Shown here one piece after another: positions 36,872-44,704 of a stretch of 64,000 nt of DNA. Under the pieces are notes generated by a model. That model made no database searches. It saw only the letters and a program-made list of their open reading frames with translations, and had not been told where the DNA came from. Position numbers and translations under genes: made by a program. The DNA is from Streptomyces bikiniensis. Lineage in GTDB: Bacteria; Actinomycetota; Actinomycetes; Streptomycetales; Streptomycetaceae. Where the stretch lies: NCBI GenBank assembly GCA_000716465.1, contig JNWL01000049.1, positions 1-64,000 of the forward strand, read 5' to 3'. Position 1 is the stretch's first letter. Every line of letters starts with the position of its first letter.

Positions 36872-37438
36872 GTGACCGGTCGTACCGAATGGCCGGGTGA
36901 CGGCCCCGACTCGTCGAGGGCCGAGAAGGAGCCGTCACCCCAGGATCCGGCCGAGCGGGCGCGTGCGATCTGCCTGCGCCTGCTCACCGGGACCCCCCGC
37001 ACGCGCAAGCAGCTGGCCGACGCGCTGCGCAAGCGGGAGATCCCCGACGAGGTCGCGGAAGAGGTCCTCTCCCGCTTCGAGGACGTCGGGCTCATCGACG
37101 ACGCCGCCTTCGCGGGGGCCTGGGTGGAGTCCCGCCACCACGGCCGGGGCCTCGCCCGCCGCGCCCTCGCCCGGGAGCTGCGCACCAAGGGCGTCGAGCC
37201 CACCCTCATCCAGGAGGCGGTGGACCAGCTCGACTCCGAGCGGGAGGAGGCCACGGCCCGTGAGCTCGTGGCCCGCAAGCTGCGCGCCACCCGGGGCCTG
37301 GACCGCGACCGGCGGCTGCGGCGGCTCGCCGGCATGCTCGCCCGCAAGGGATACCCCGAGGGCATGGCCCTCCGCGTCGTCCGGCAGGCGCTGGAGGCGG
37401 AGGGTGAGGACACGGACGGGCTGGACGAGTCCTTCTGA
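36872..37438 (+). CDS. recX: RecX regulatory protein
   Basis: 188 residues, an inhibitor and modulator of RecA filaments. Three tandem helical RecX repeats can be read: LRLLTGTPRTRKQLADALRK, then LIDDAAFAGAWVESRHHGRG, then RRLRRLAGMLARKGYPEGMA. The 30-residue N-terminus is acidic and disordered. The GTG start lies four bases after the recA stop, so the two are co-transcribed and probably coupled. Confidence 0.95.
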   Translation: MTGRTEWPGDGPDSSRAEKEPSPQDPAERARAICLRLLTGTPRTRKQLADALRKREIPDEVAEEVLSRFEDVGLIDDAAFAGAWVESRHHGRGLARRALARELRTKGVEPTLIQEAVDQLDSEREEATARELVARKLRATRGLDRDRRLRRLAGMLARKGYPEGMALRVVRQALEAEGEDTDGLDESF

Positions 37439-37761
37439 CACGGGGGCAGAGGGACTCGTCCGGTTCGACGGGCGGTGAGGGCCCGGTCAGTCTGGCGGGC
37501 GCGGGCGCGGGCTCGGGGTGCGGGCCTGCCAGGCCCGGCAGGCGGCGAGGAACCGGTCGGCCTGGTGGGCGGTGGGGATTCGTCCGGTCCGGCAGGCGGT
37601 GATGTCCGTCCGGTCCGGCAGGCGGTGAGCGGTCAGCCGGTCCGGCAGGCGGTGAGGGGTCAGCCGGTCCGGTGGGTGGTGAGGGCCCGTCCGGCCCGGT
37701 GGGCGGGGAAGATCCGGTCGGCCCGGCGGACGGGAGGGGCTTCCGGTGTCGGGCGGTCGTG
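37439..37761. repeat. Degenerate 27-bp tandem repeats after recX
   Basis: The 323-base gap between recX and the convergent rhodanese gene is filled from about 37540 to 37745 by five or six units of about 27 bases, of the type GTCCGGCAGGCGGTGA followed by a variable CGGTCAGCCG part. Open frames through it are repeat artefacts. No clear terminator is seen. Confidence 0.85.
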
Positions 37762-38214
37762 TCAGCTTCTGCTTGCCGGGAGGAGCACTGGGAGGCCGGC
37801 GGCCTTCCAGGCCTGGAAGCCGCCGATGAGGTCGGTCGCCCGGTGCAGACCCAGGCGGCGGAGGGACTCGGCGGCGAGCGAGGAGGCGTAGCCCTCGTTG
37901 CAGAGGACCACCACCCGCAGGTCGTGGCTGTCGGCCTCCGTCGCGCGGTGGCTGCCCAGCGGATCGAGCCGCCACTCCAGCTCGTTGCGCTCCACGATCA
38001 GCGCGCCCGGGATTAGCCCATCCCGCTCCCGCAGGGCCGCGTAGCGCGTGTCCACCAGGAGCGCGTCACCCGCCTCGTACGCCTCGTAGGCGGCCCGGGG
38101 CTCGATCCGGTCCAGGCCCGATCTGACCCGTTCCAGAAGCTCGTCGATGCCCACCCTGGCTCCCCGCTCCACCCGCTCCGCCCCTTCCTTGCCTTTCTCC
38201 CGTCCCCCGCTCAC
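37762..38214 (-). CDS. Rhodanese-like sulfurtransferase
   Basis: 150 residues, a single rhodanese domain (about 25-145). The active-site loop has C105 in VVLCNEGYASS, and the N-terminal CH2A-type motif is ALLVDTRYAALRERDGLIPGA. Such proteins carry persulfide sulfur. The GTG start overlaps the stop of the cysteine dioxygenase gene (GTGA), so both are translated from one mRNA. The pairing suggests handling of sulfur released during cysteine breakdown. Confidence 0.92.
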   Translation of the reverse strand: MSGGREKGKEGAERVERGARVGIDELLERVRSGLDRIEPRAAYEAYEAGDALLVDTRYAALRERDGLIPGALIVERNELEWRLDPLGSHRATEADSHDLRVVVLCNEGYASSLAAESLRRLGLHRATDLIGGFQAWKAAGLPVLLPASRS

Positions 38215-38768
38215 TGCCAGTCCTCCGGGCGCTCGACCTGCTCAAGGCGGAGCACCGCGCCCGTCCGGCTGAAGCGCCGGATCAGCGGGAGCGGAGGGTA
38301 GTAGGCGTGCACCGACACGGCGTGGGTGTCCGGGGACTCGTTGAGCACCTCGTGCACGTGGTGGCGGCCGAAGGCCCGCCCCGCCCCCTCTCCCAGACGG
38401 CGGGAGCGGTCCACCCCGTCGGCCAGCTCCAGGGTCTTCCAGCCGCTCGCCGGCAGCCGGACCGCGAGCGCGTTCTCGGTCAGGGTCCCGCGCGCGGTCG
38501 CGAAGGCGCCCTGCGACTCGGCGTGGTCGTGCCAGCCGGTGCCCGTGCCGGGCGGCCAGCCGATGAGCCAGGCCTCGCTGCCGCCGGGGCCGTCGAGCCG
38601 TACCCAGGTGCGGCCCTCGGGGTCGAGCGGCAGGGAGGCGATCAGTTCCCGGTCGGCGGCCGTGCGCCGGACGAAGTCGAGCAGCTCGGTCGCCATCGGA
38701 GCCGACGGGGCGGAGCCGGGAACAGGAGCGGGGGCGATGGGTGGAAGTGGGGCGGTGTGCTGCGACAC
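38211..38768 (-). CDS. Cysteine dioxygenase family protein
   Basis: 185-residue cupin. Iron ligands are visible in WHDHAESQGAF (H80, H82) and HHVHEV (H137 or H139). The family oxidises cysteine to cysteine sulfinate; some members act on 3-mercaptopropionate, so the substrate is not certain. The N-terminal 25 residues are Pro/Ala-rich. GTG 38768 has AGGA eight bases upstream. A 28-codon Cys-rich leader peptide gene ends 123 bases upstream on the same strand, and a rhodanese follows with overlapping codons. The three form one transcription unit by position. Confidence 0.88.
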   Translation of the reverse strand: MSQHTAPLPPIAPAPVPGSAPSAPMATELLDFVRRTAADRELIASLPLDPEGRTWVRLDGPGGSEAWLIGWPPGTGTGWHDHAESQGAFATARGTLTENALAVRLPASGWKTLELADGVDRSRRLGEGAGRAFGRHHVHEVLNESPDTHAVSVHAYYPPLPLIRRFSRTGAVLRLEQVERPEDWQ

Positions 38769-38891
38769 GGGTGACCGTCCTGGGGTTCGCGGAGGGCGCG
38801 CGACGGCACGTGGCACGCACGGACCCGCGTCGGCGGACGACGCAGAGGGGTGCGGCGGGAGTGCGGCGGGGCGCGCGGGAGAGGGGCGAGA
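38769..38891 (-). promoter_or_regulatory. Leader-to-dioxygenase spacer, possible attenuator
   Basis: 123 bases between the leader-peptide stop and the cysteine dioxygenase start. A 6-bp hairpin GCGTCG/CGACGC lies at 38827-38843, and further GC-rich pairings are possible nearer the gene. No T-run terminator is seen, so any attenuation may be translational or Rho-dependent. Confidence 0.4.
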
Positions 38892-38978
38892 TCAGCAGGA
38901 CGGGCGACACACGCAGCCCGCATAGCGGAGGAGGTCCATGTGGACCCTCCGCCACAGGCGCACGTCGGTGTCGGTCAC
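38892..38978 (-). CDS. Cys-rich putative leader peptide upstream of cysteine dioxygenase
   Basis: 28-codon ORF from GTG 38978. It ends in MDLLRYAGCVCRPSC, with three cysteines in its last seven residues. The RVHMDLLR core matches the short 'putative leader peptides' (R-x-HVDLxR) that I recall upstream of sulfur genes in Streptomyces. A good promoter (TTGATT, 17-base spacer, TGTACT) ends seven bases before the GTG, so the peptide should be translated from a leaderless mRNA. Slow translation of the Cys codons when cysteinyl-tRNA is scarce could change folding of the 123-base spacer before the dioxygenase gene. Mycobacteria use similar poly-Cys upstream ORFs (recalled). Confidence 0.75.
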   Translation of the reverse strand: MTDTDVRLWRRVHMDLLRYAGCVCRPSC

Positions 38979-38985
38979 GCTCCGG

Positions 38986-39014
38986 AGTACACCACGCGTC
39001 CCCGGCGGAATCAA
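38986..39014 (-). promoter_or_regulatory. Promoter of the leader peptide-dioxygenase-rhodanese operon
   Basis: On the minus strand TTGATT (39014-39009), a 17-base spacer and TGTACT (38991-38986) are followed after seven bases by GTG. The -35 overlaps the stop codon of the upstream monooxygenase gene. Confidence 0.7.
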
Positions 39015-40711
39015 TGCATGTCCGCCGTGCGGTCACTCTCCACGGGCGCCCCCGAGGACGTCTCGGAGGACTTCTCCGGGGACACCCCGGCGGGCTCCCG
39101 GTCGGTCAGGGGGCCGCCGCGGACCGCGTCCGCCGCCGCGTGCAGCTCCTCGGGGCGCACCCCGGAGAAGGCGGCGACGAGATGCCCGTCGGGCCGTACG
39201 AGGAGGACGGCGTGGGCCGGAGCCCCCGGATAGGACTCCGACACCAGGACCTCGGCCCGTACCGGCAGGCCTCGTACGGCCTCTTCGAGGCGGGGCATCA
39301 CACCGGCGGTCCGCCAGTGGCGCCGGTCCCACACCCCCGTACCGGGCGCGATCAGGAGGACCAGGAGGCGGCCCCGGCCGAGCCGGTCCCGGAGCCGTAC
39401 GGTCGTGCCGTCGGGAGCGGTCACGCGGACGTCCTCGACGGGGGCGCCCGGCGGGGTGCCGACCGGGATCCGCCCGTCGGCGTACGGAGGCGCGAGGGGG
39501 GAGTGCGGGTACGCGGGGGGCGCGCCCAGCGGGCCGCGCCCCACGTGCCCGTCGGTCAGCAGGGCGTCGTGGCCGCGCGTGGCCCCGGGCAGGTACGTCC
39601 GCAGGCCCCCGCCGCCGCGCAGCACCGGCAGCGACTGGTCCGCCGCCCGAAGCCGGGTGGCCACGGCCGCCCGCCGCTCGCTCTGGTAGCTGTCGAGCAG
39701 CCGGTCCGAACCGCCGTGGTGCCAGGTGAGGGCGAGCTTCCAGGCGAGGTTGTCCACGTCCCGCAGGCCCTCGTCGAGCCCCTGGGTGCCGACCGCGCCG
39801 AGCAGGTGCGCCGCGTCCCCGGCGAGGAGGACCCGGTCGACCCGCCAGCGCCGGGCGAGCCGGTGGTGCAGCGTGTGCACCCCGGTGTCGATGAGTTCGT
39901 ACGGGGGCGTCACCCCGTCGCACCAGCCGGCCAGGGTCTCGCGGATGCGGGCGATCAGCGCGTCCGGGGTGACCAGGTCGCCGCGCGGCGGCAGCAGCCA
40001 GTCGATCCGCCACACGCCGTCGGGCAGCGGGCGCGCGCCGATCTCCTCGGCGGCGCCGCGCCACGGCGGCTGACGGTGCAGCAGGGCCTCGCCGGGCCAG
40101 GGGAGTTCGGTGCGCAGGGCGGCGACCGCGTGCCGCTCCACCGCCGTGCGGCCGGGGAAGCGGATGCCGAGCAGCTTGCGCACCGTCGAACGGGCGCCGT
40201 CGCAGCCCACGAGGTGGCTGCCGCGCCACCAGGTGCCCGCCGGGCCCCGGGTGTGGGCGACGACCCCGTCCCGGTCCTGCTCGATGGTGTCGAGCCGGGC
40301 CTCGGGGACGAGTTCGACCAGCTTCTGCCGGGCGATGGCGTCGCGCAGTCCGCGCGCCAGGGCGTGCTGGGGGATGTGCAGCGGGGCGGCCGGGGCGGCG
40401 GGCGAGGCGGGGTCCTCGGACCACTCCTCCGTACCGCCGAGGCCCAGGTCGAGCTCCAGGTGGCGCACCACCTGGCGGCGGCGCATGCCGCGCCAGCCGA
40501 CCCAGCGGACCCCTTCGTCGCGGAGGGTCGTGCAGCCGAGGCGTTCGACCATCGCGGCCATGTCGGCGCGCAGGACGACGCTCCGGGCCGGGCGGGGCTC
40601 CTCCTTGCCGGGGCCCTCGTCGAGGACGACGCTGGGCACGCCCTGCGCGGCGAGCGCGAGGGAGAGCGCGAGACCGACCGGTCCCGCACCCACGATGATC
40701 ACCGGGTCCAC
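39011..40711 (-). CDS. FAD-dependent aromatic monooxygenase (PheA/TfdB type)
   Basis: 566-residue flavoprotein hydroxylase. The Rossmann GxGxxG is VGAGPVGLALSLALAA at residues 7-22. The second FAD motif is VLLAGDAAHLLGAVGTQGL, and the DG motif is LVGCDGARSTVRKLLG. A C-terminal thioredoxin-like domain (about 430-540) completes the phenol-hydroxylase layout. It uses NAD(P)H and O2 on an aromatic substrate or antibiotic; the substrate is unknown. GTG 40711 has AGGAG seven bases upstream. Its stop overlaps the promoter of the next operon. Confidence 0.85.
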   Translation of the reverse strand: MDPVIIVGAGPVGLALSLALAAQGVPSVVLDEGPGKEEPRPARSVVLRADMAAMVERLGCTTLRDEGVRWVGWRGMRRRQVVRHLELDLGLGGTEEWSEDPASPAAPAAPLHIPQHALARGLRDAIARQKLVELVPEARLDTIEQDRDGVVAHTRGPAGTWWRGSHLVGCDGARSTVRKLLGIRFPGRTAVERHAVAALRTELPWPGEALLHRQPPWRGAAEEIGARPLPDGVWRIDWLLPPRGDLVTPDALIARIRETLAGWCDGVTPPYELIDTGVHTLHHRLARRWRVDRVLLAGDAAHLLGAVGTQGLDEGLRDVDNLAWKLALTWHHGGSDRLLDSYQSERRAAVATRLRAADQSLPVLRGGGGLRTYLPGATRGHDALLTDGHVGRGPLGAPPAYPHSPLAPPYADGRIPVGTPPGAPVEDVRVTAPDGTTVRLRDRLGRGRLLVLLIAPGTGVWDRRHWRTAGVMPRLEEAVRGLPVRAEVLVSESYPGAPAHAVLLVRPDGHLVAAFSGVRPEELHAAADAVRGGPLTDREPAGVSPEKSSETSSGAPVESDRTADMH

Positions 40712-40949
40712 GGCGCGGCTCCTGAAGGCCGGACGGTCATGAGGGCAGCACGGTCGAGTGTGGCACGGGCCCGGTGGTTGATCACAGACCGTATGCAACC
40801 CACTGGGGGTGCTTGCGTCAAGCGACGGGGTGGGCGCGGTGCGGCCGACCTCAAGTCGGTGCCGCGAACGGCGGGGCGGACGAGGTCAGCCGGGCTCGTG
40901 ACGGGGGCGTACACGAGGGGCGGGGCGGGCTGCCGGGGCCCTCGGGACC

Positions 40950-41125
40950 GTGCCGTACGGGAGGGGTGGAGGCGGGCTGTCGGGACACGACGGGTGTCGT
41001 ACGGGAGGGGTGGGGGCGGCCTGTCGGGACACGACGGGTGTCGTACGGGAGGGACGGGCGCGGGCTGCCGGAGCCCGACCGGTCTCGTACGCGAGGAGCC
41101 GGCGCGGGCTGCCGGCCCGGGCCCG
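40950..41125. repeat. 44-bp tandem repeat, four units
   Basis: Units begin at 40950, 40994, 41038 and 41082, exactly 44 bases apart. Each carries GTCGTACGGGAGG-like sequence and a GGGCTGTCGGGACACGACGG-like half. The first two are nearly identical and the last two have diverged. Confidence 0.95.
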
Positions 41126-41165
41126 GCCCCCTGCTTCCCGCCCCGCGACGCCGCCGTACGCGAAG

Positions 41166-41212
41166 GAGCGGGCGGGGCGGCCGACCTGGTGTCGGTACCG
41201 CCCCGCCCGCTC
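41166..41212 (-). terminator. Strong hairpin after gluD
   Basis: A perfect 15-bp GC stem (41166-41180 with 41198-41212) encloses a smaller stem CCGAC/GTCGG. It lies 51 bases beyond the gluD stop. Confidence 0.88.
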
Positions 41213-41262
41213 TTGCTTCGTTCCGGGTCCCTTGGGGCCTCGTCGTTCCAGGCCCCGCAGGG

Positions 41263-42153
41263 TCACGCGCCGCTGACGGCCTCCGCCGGGGCCTCGCCGG
41301 TCTTCGTGACCGCGCTCTCGGTGACGCCGGCCGTCTTCCGGCCCTGCCGCAGCCGCCGCTCCAGCCAGCCGGCCAGGGTGGTCAGGGCGAAGTTGACGGC
41401 GATGAAGATCAGCGCGATGACCGTGAAGGTGGCGATCGTGTTGGCGCCGTAGTTGGCCGTGATCTGCCGGTTCTGGCTGAGCAACTCGGGGAAGCCGAGC
41501 AGGGCGCCGCCGAGCGCGGTGTCCTTGACGATCACGACGAGCTGGCTGACCAGGGCCGGGAGCATGACGGTCACGGCCTGCGGCAGCAGCACGTACAGCA
41601 TGGTCTGGCCCTTGCGCATGCCGAGCGCGACGGCCGCGTCGCCCTGGCCCCGGGGCAGCGAGAGCACGCCCGCCCGGACGACCTCGGCGATGACCGAGGC
41701 GTTGTAGAGCACAAGGCCGGTGACGACCGCGTACAGCGGGCGGAAGTCGGAGCTCACGGGCGTGAACTGTGCGTACACGGCGCTCGCGAACATCATCAGG
41801 AGCAGGACCGGGATGGCGCGGAAGAACTCCACGACCGTGCCGACGGGCACCCGCACCCAGCGGTGGTCGGAGAGCCGGCCGATGCCGAGGAGGGCGCCGA
41901 GCGGCAGTGCGATCAGGATGGAGAGCGCGGCGGCCTTGAGGGTCTCGACCAGACCCGGCAGCAGGTACGTCGTCCAGACCCGGACGTCGGTGACGAACGG
42001 GCTCCACTTGTCGGCGTCCAGCTGGCCCTTGTCGGCGAGGGCGGAGAGCACCCACCAGGCCAGCACGGCGAGGACCGCGAGGAAGCCGACCGTGTAGAGG
42101 ACGTTGCGCCGCTTGGCGCGCGGGCCGGGATTGTCGTACAGGACGGAGCTCAT
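41263..42153 (-). CDS. gluD: Glutamate ABC transporter permease GluD
   Basis: 296-residue permease of a polar amino acid ABC importer. A 45-residue charged N-terminus and a first helix (VLYTVGFLAVLAVLAWWVLS) precede five core helices. The EAA loop that contacts the ATPase is ALGMRKGQTMLYVLLPQA. The Lys/Glu/Ala tail is disordered. It is coupled to gluC by an ATGA overlap. Homologous to GluD of Streptomyces and Corynebacterium glutamicum (recalled). Confidence 0.93.
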   Translation of the reverse strand: MSSVLYDNPGPRAKRRNVLYTVGFLAVLAVLAWWVLSALADKGQLDADKWSPFVTDVRVWTTYLLPGLVETLKAAALSILIALPLGALLGIGRLSDHRWVRVPVGTVVEFFRAIPVLLLMMFASAVYAQFTPVSSDFRPLYAVVTGLVLYNASVIAEVVRAGVLSLPRGQGDAAVALGMRKGQTMLYVLLPQAVTVMLPALVSQLVVIVKDTALGGALLGFPELLSQNRQITANYGANTIATFTVIALIFIAVNFALTTLAGWLERRLRQGRKTAGVTESAVTKTGEAPAEAVSGA

Positions 42154-42824
42154 CGCTTCACCGCCAGTCGCTTGGCCGCCCAGCCCAGGGCCAGGCCGGT
42201 GGGGAGGGTGAGGACGATGAAGCCGAACGCGAAGATCGCGAAGACCGTGAAGAGCGCCTGGGCCTCGTTCTCGATCATCTCCTTCATCAGGAACGCCGCC
42301 TCGGCGGCGCTGATGGCCGCCGCCACGGTGGTGTTCTTGGTGAGGGCGATGAGGACGTTGGCGAGCGGGGTCACCGCGGCGCGGAAGGCCTGCGGGAGCA
42401 CCACCAGGGTGAGCACCTGGAAGAAGCTCAGACCGAGCGCGCGGGCGGCCTCGGCCTGGCCCGGCGGCACCGTGTTGATGCCGGAGCGCAGCGCCTCGCA
42501 GACGAACGTGCCGGTGTACGCGACCAGTCCGAGGATCGCGAGGCGGAAGCCGATCTCCTTGAAGTCGGAGCCGCCGAGTGTGACCCCGAGAGTCTGGTCG
42601 AGGACCAGGGAACAGGCCACGATGACCACGGTCAGCGGGGTGTTCCGGACGAAGTTGACGTACGCGGTGCCGAAGGACCGCATGAGCGGGACCGGGCTGA
42701 CCCGCATGGCGGCCAGGGCCGTGCCCCAGATCAGCGAGCCGATCGCCGAGTAGAGGGCGAGTTGCGCCGTCACCCAGAAGGCGCCGAGCAGGTCGTACTG
42801 CCCGGAATCAAGAAAGTCGAACAC
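42150..42824 (-). CDS. gluC: Glutamate ABC transporter permease GluC
   Basis: 224-residue permease with five to six helices and the EAA loop ALGLSFFQVLTLVVLPQA. FVRNTPLTVVI is the usual polar-amino-acid permease motif. The GTG start lies 120 bases after the gluB stop, and that gap holds an inverted repeat that could lower permease expression relative to the binding protein. Confidence 0.93.
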   Translation of the reverse strand: MFDFLDSGQYDLLGAFWVTAQLALYSAIGSLIWGTALAAMRVSPVPLMRSFGTAYVNFVRNTPLTVVIVACSLVLDQTLGVTLGGSDFKEIGFRLAILGLVAYTGTFVCEALRSGINTVPPGQAEAARALGLSFFQVLTLVVLPQAFRAAVTPLANVLIALTKNTTVAAAISAAEAAFLMKEMIENEAQALFTVFAIFAFGFIVLTLPTGLALGWAAKRLAVKR

Positions 42825-42891
42825 GATGCCCCGCGCTCTCCCCTGGTGGTCGGTCGGTGTGGAGGCCGCCGGGGTGGCGGCGGCCGGTGCC

Positions 42892-42930
42892 GGAGTGACG
42901 ACCGTCCCCGTGCGGGACGGCCGTCACTCC
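42892..42930 (-). terminator. Intercistronic hairpin between gluB and gluC
   Basis: A 17-bp stem with one mismatch (42892-42908 with 42914-42930) has a 5-nt loop and begins 15 bases after the gluB stop. It is probably a partial terminator or 3' stabiliser that sets a high binding-protein to permease ratio. Confidence 0.75.
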
Positions 42931-42944
42931 AGAGGCAGGGTGGA

Positions 42945-43766
42945 TCAGCCCTGGACCTTCGGCGCGGACTCGTACTTGTAGCCGGACGGACCGAAGTGCT
43001 CCTTGACGAGCTTCTCCCAGGTGCCGTCGGAGACCATCTTCTCCAGCGCCTTGTTGATCTTGCCGCGCAGCTCGTCGTCGCCCTTCTTGAGGCCGATGCC
43101 GTAGTTCTCGTCACTCATGCGCAGGCCGGCGAGCTTGAACTTGCCCTGGTGCTCCTTCTGCGAGGCGTAGCCCGCGAGGATGGAGTCGTCGGTGGTGAGG
43201 GCGTCGACGCGCTTGTTCTGCAGGCCGGTCAGGCACTCGGAGTAGCCGCCGAGCTGCTGGAGGTCGGCCTTGGGGGCGAGCTTGTCGCGGACGTTCTGCG
43301 CGGAGGTCGAGCCGGTGACCGAGCAGAGCTTCTTGGAGTTCAGGTCCTCGACCTTGGTGATCGAGGTGTCGTCGGCGCGCACGAGCAGGTCTTGGTGGGC
43401 CAGGAAGTACGGGCCGGCGAAGTCGACCTCCTTCTTGCGCTTGTCGTTGATCGAGTAGCTGGCGACGATGAACTTCACGTCGCCGTTCTTGATCAGGTTC
43501 TCGCGCTCGGCGCTCGGCGCCTGCTTGAAGTTGATCTTGTCCTCGGCGTAGCCGAGCTCCTTGGCCACGTAACGGGCGACGTCGACGTCGAAGCCGACGT
43601 ACTTGCCGTCCGGGGTCTTCAGGCCCAGGCCGGGCTGGTCGAACTTGATGCCGACGGTGATCTTGTCGCCGTTGCTCCCGGAGTCGGACCCGCCACCACA
43701 GGCCGTCGCGGTCAGCGCGAGCAGGGCGACGGCCGCGACGGCGGCGGAGGTGTTGCGAAGCTTCAT
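42945..43766 (-). CDS. gluB: Glutamate-binding lipoprotein GluB
   Basis: 273-residue extracellular substrate-binding protein. The signal peptide ends in the lipobox LTATAC with lipidated C23. The mature part is a family-3 solute-binding fold: DKITVGIKFDQPGLG, then GFDVDVARYVAKELG and the hinge SYSINDKRKKEVDFAGPYF. The two cysteines (KLCSV and YSECL) may form a disulfide. It lies between gluA and gluC in a four-gene minus-strand operon. Confidence 0.95.
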   Translation of the reverse strand: MKLRNTSAAVAAVALLALTATACGGGSDSGSNGDKITVGIKFDQPGLGLKTPDGKYVGFDVDVARYVAKELGYAEDKINFKQAPSAERENLIKNGDVKFIVASYSINDKRKKEVDFAGPYFLAHQDLLVRADDTSITKVEDLNSKKLCSVTGSTSAQNVRDKLAPKADLQQLGGYSECLTGLQNKRVDALTTDDSILAGYASQKEHQGKFKLAGLRMSDENYGIGLKKGDDELRGKINKALEKMVSDGTWEKLVKEHFGPSGYKYESAPKVQG

Positions 43767-43819
43767 CGAGGAAAGTCCCTTGGCTAGGCGTGAGTTGGGA
43801 AGAATAGGTCCGAACTCGC

Positions 43820-44473
43820 TCAGTGGTGAAGGATCTTGGAGAGGAAGTCCTTGGCGCGGTCGCTGCGCGGGTTGCTGAAGAACTCCTCCGGAGAGGCCTG
43901 TTCGACGATCTTCCCGTCCGCCATGAAGACGACCCGGTTGGCGGCGGAGCGCGCGAAGCCCATCTCGTGGGTCACGACCACCATCGTCATGCCGTCCCGG
44001 GCCAGCTGCTGCATGACCTCCAGGACCTCGTTGATCATCTCGGCCTTCTCCTCGGCGGCCTTCTTCTCCGTCTTCCGGACCTTGATCTGCCCCAGCATCA
44101 CGTTCTCGAGCACCGTCTTGTGCGAGAACAGGTTGAACGACTGGAACACCATGCCGACGTCGGACCGCAGCCGGGCGAGCTCCTTGCCCTCCTGCGGCAG
44201 CGGCTTGCCGTCGATGGTGATGGTGCCGGAGTCGATGCTCTCCAGCCGGTTGATCGTGCGGCACAGCGTCGACTTGCCGGACCCCGAGGGCCCGATGACG
44301 ACCACGACCTCGCCGCGGGTGATCGTCAGATCGATGTCCTGGAGGACATGCAGTGCGCCGAAGTGCTTGTTCACGCCGGACAGCACGACCAGGTCGTCCG
44401 CGGCGCGCGGGGTGTCCTGCGGACCCTTGGACAGGGCGTCCTTCGGATCCTTCGACACTGACTCTCCGCTCAT
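43820..44473 (-). CDS. gluA: Glutamate ABC transporter ATPase GluA with internal deletion
   Basis: 217 residues; intact GluA proteins have about 258 or more. Walker A GPSGSGKS (about 61-68) and the Q-loop region VFQSFNLFSH are present, as is the H-switch VVTHEMGFA. However, residue 144 (KKAAEEKA) runs directly into EMINEVLEVM. About 50 residues expected between them, including the LSGGQ signature, Walker B LFDEPTSALD and the D-loop, are missing. The frame stays open, so this is a clean in-frame deletion near 44041. As written the protein could not hydrolyse ATP normally. It is divergent from gluR. Either a real loss or an assembly error. Confidence 0.9.
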   Translation of the reverse strand: MSGESVSKDPKDALSKGPQDTPRAADDLVVLSGVNKHFGALHVLQDIDLTITRGEVVVVIGPSGSGKSTLCRTINRLESIDSGTITIDGKPLPQEGKELARLRSDVGMVFQSFNLFSHKTVLENVMLGQIKVRKTEKKAAEEKAEMINEVLEVMQQLARDGMTMVVVTHEMGFARSAANRVVFMADGKIVEQASPEEFFSNPRSDRAKDFLSKILHH

Positions 44474-44520
44474 CGGCCTCTTGCTCCGTCCTCCTCGGTT
44501 GGGGAGGACACTAGAGACCG

Positions 44521-44543
44521 GATGTGACGAGCGTCATCACATC
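44521..44543. promoter_or_regulatory. Operator-like palindrome upstream of gluA
   Basis: GATGTGA-N9-TCACATC encloses a second palindrome TGACG-AG-CGTCA. It lies 48 bases before the gluA start. Candidate binding site for GluR or another regulator. Confidence 0.55.
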
Positions 44544-44687
44544 TGAGCGGAAATTGAGGATAACGATCCGGCCGCAACCGGACACACTGCGTGAAGGCGA
44601 CACCGGCCCCCGTACCAGGTGCATCACGGAAACGCCCGCGTAACGGAGGGACACTTGACTGTGACGCCGCCGTCCGGTGTTCATGCT

Positions 44688-44704
44688 CTGGTACCACCTG
44701 GTAC
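44688..44704 (+). promoter_or_regulatory. 10-bp-spaced direct repeats upstream of gluR
   Basis: CTGGTAC at 44688-44694 and again at 44698-44704. Tandem repeats one helical turn apart are the usual target form of OmpR-type regulators such as GluR. Confidence 0.5.

Larger units (their letters stand above)
40712..41262. other. Monooxygenase to glu operon intergenic region
   Basis: 551 bases. It contains the upstream region of the monooxygenase gene, the 44-bp repeat array and the terminator of the glu operon. Long open frames through the repeats look non-coding: their composition is Arg/Gly-rich and they have no ribosome-binding sites. Confidence 0.6.

Noticed and set aside
37475..37891. Plus-strand ORF between recX and the rhodanese gene
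   Set aside because: Most of it is the 27-bp repeat translated, and the rest is antisense to the rhodanese gene.
40950..41125. Possible CRISPR array
   Set aside because: The 44-base units follow each other directly with no unique spacers, and no cas genes are present.
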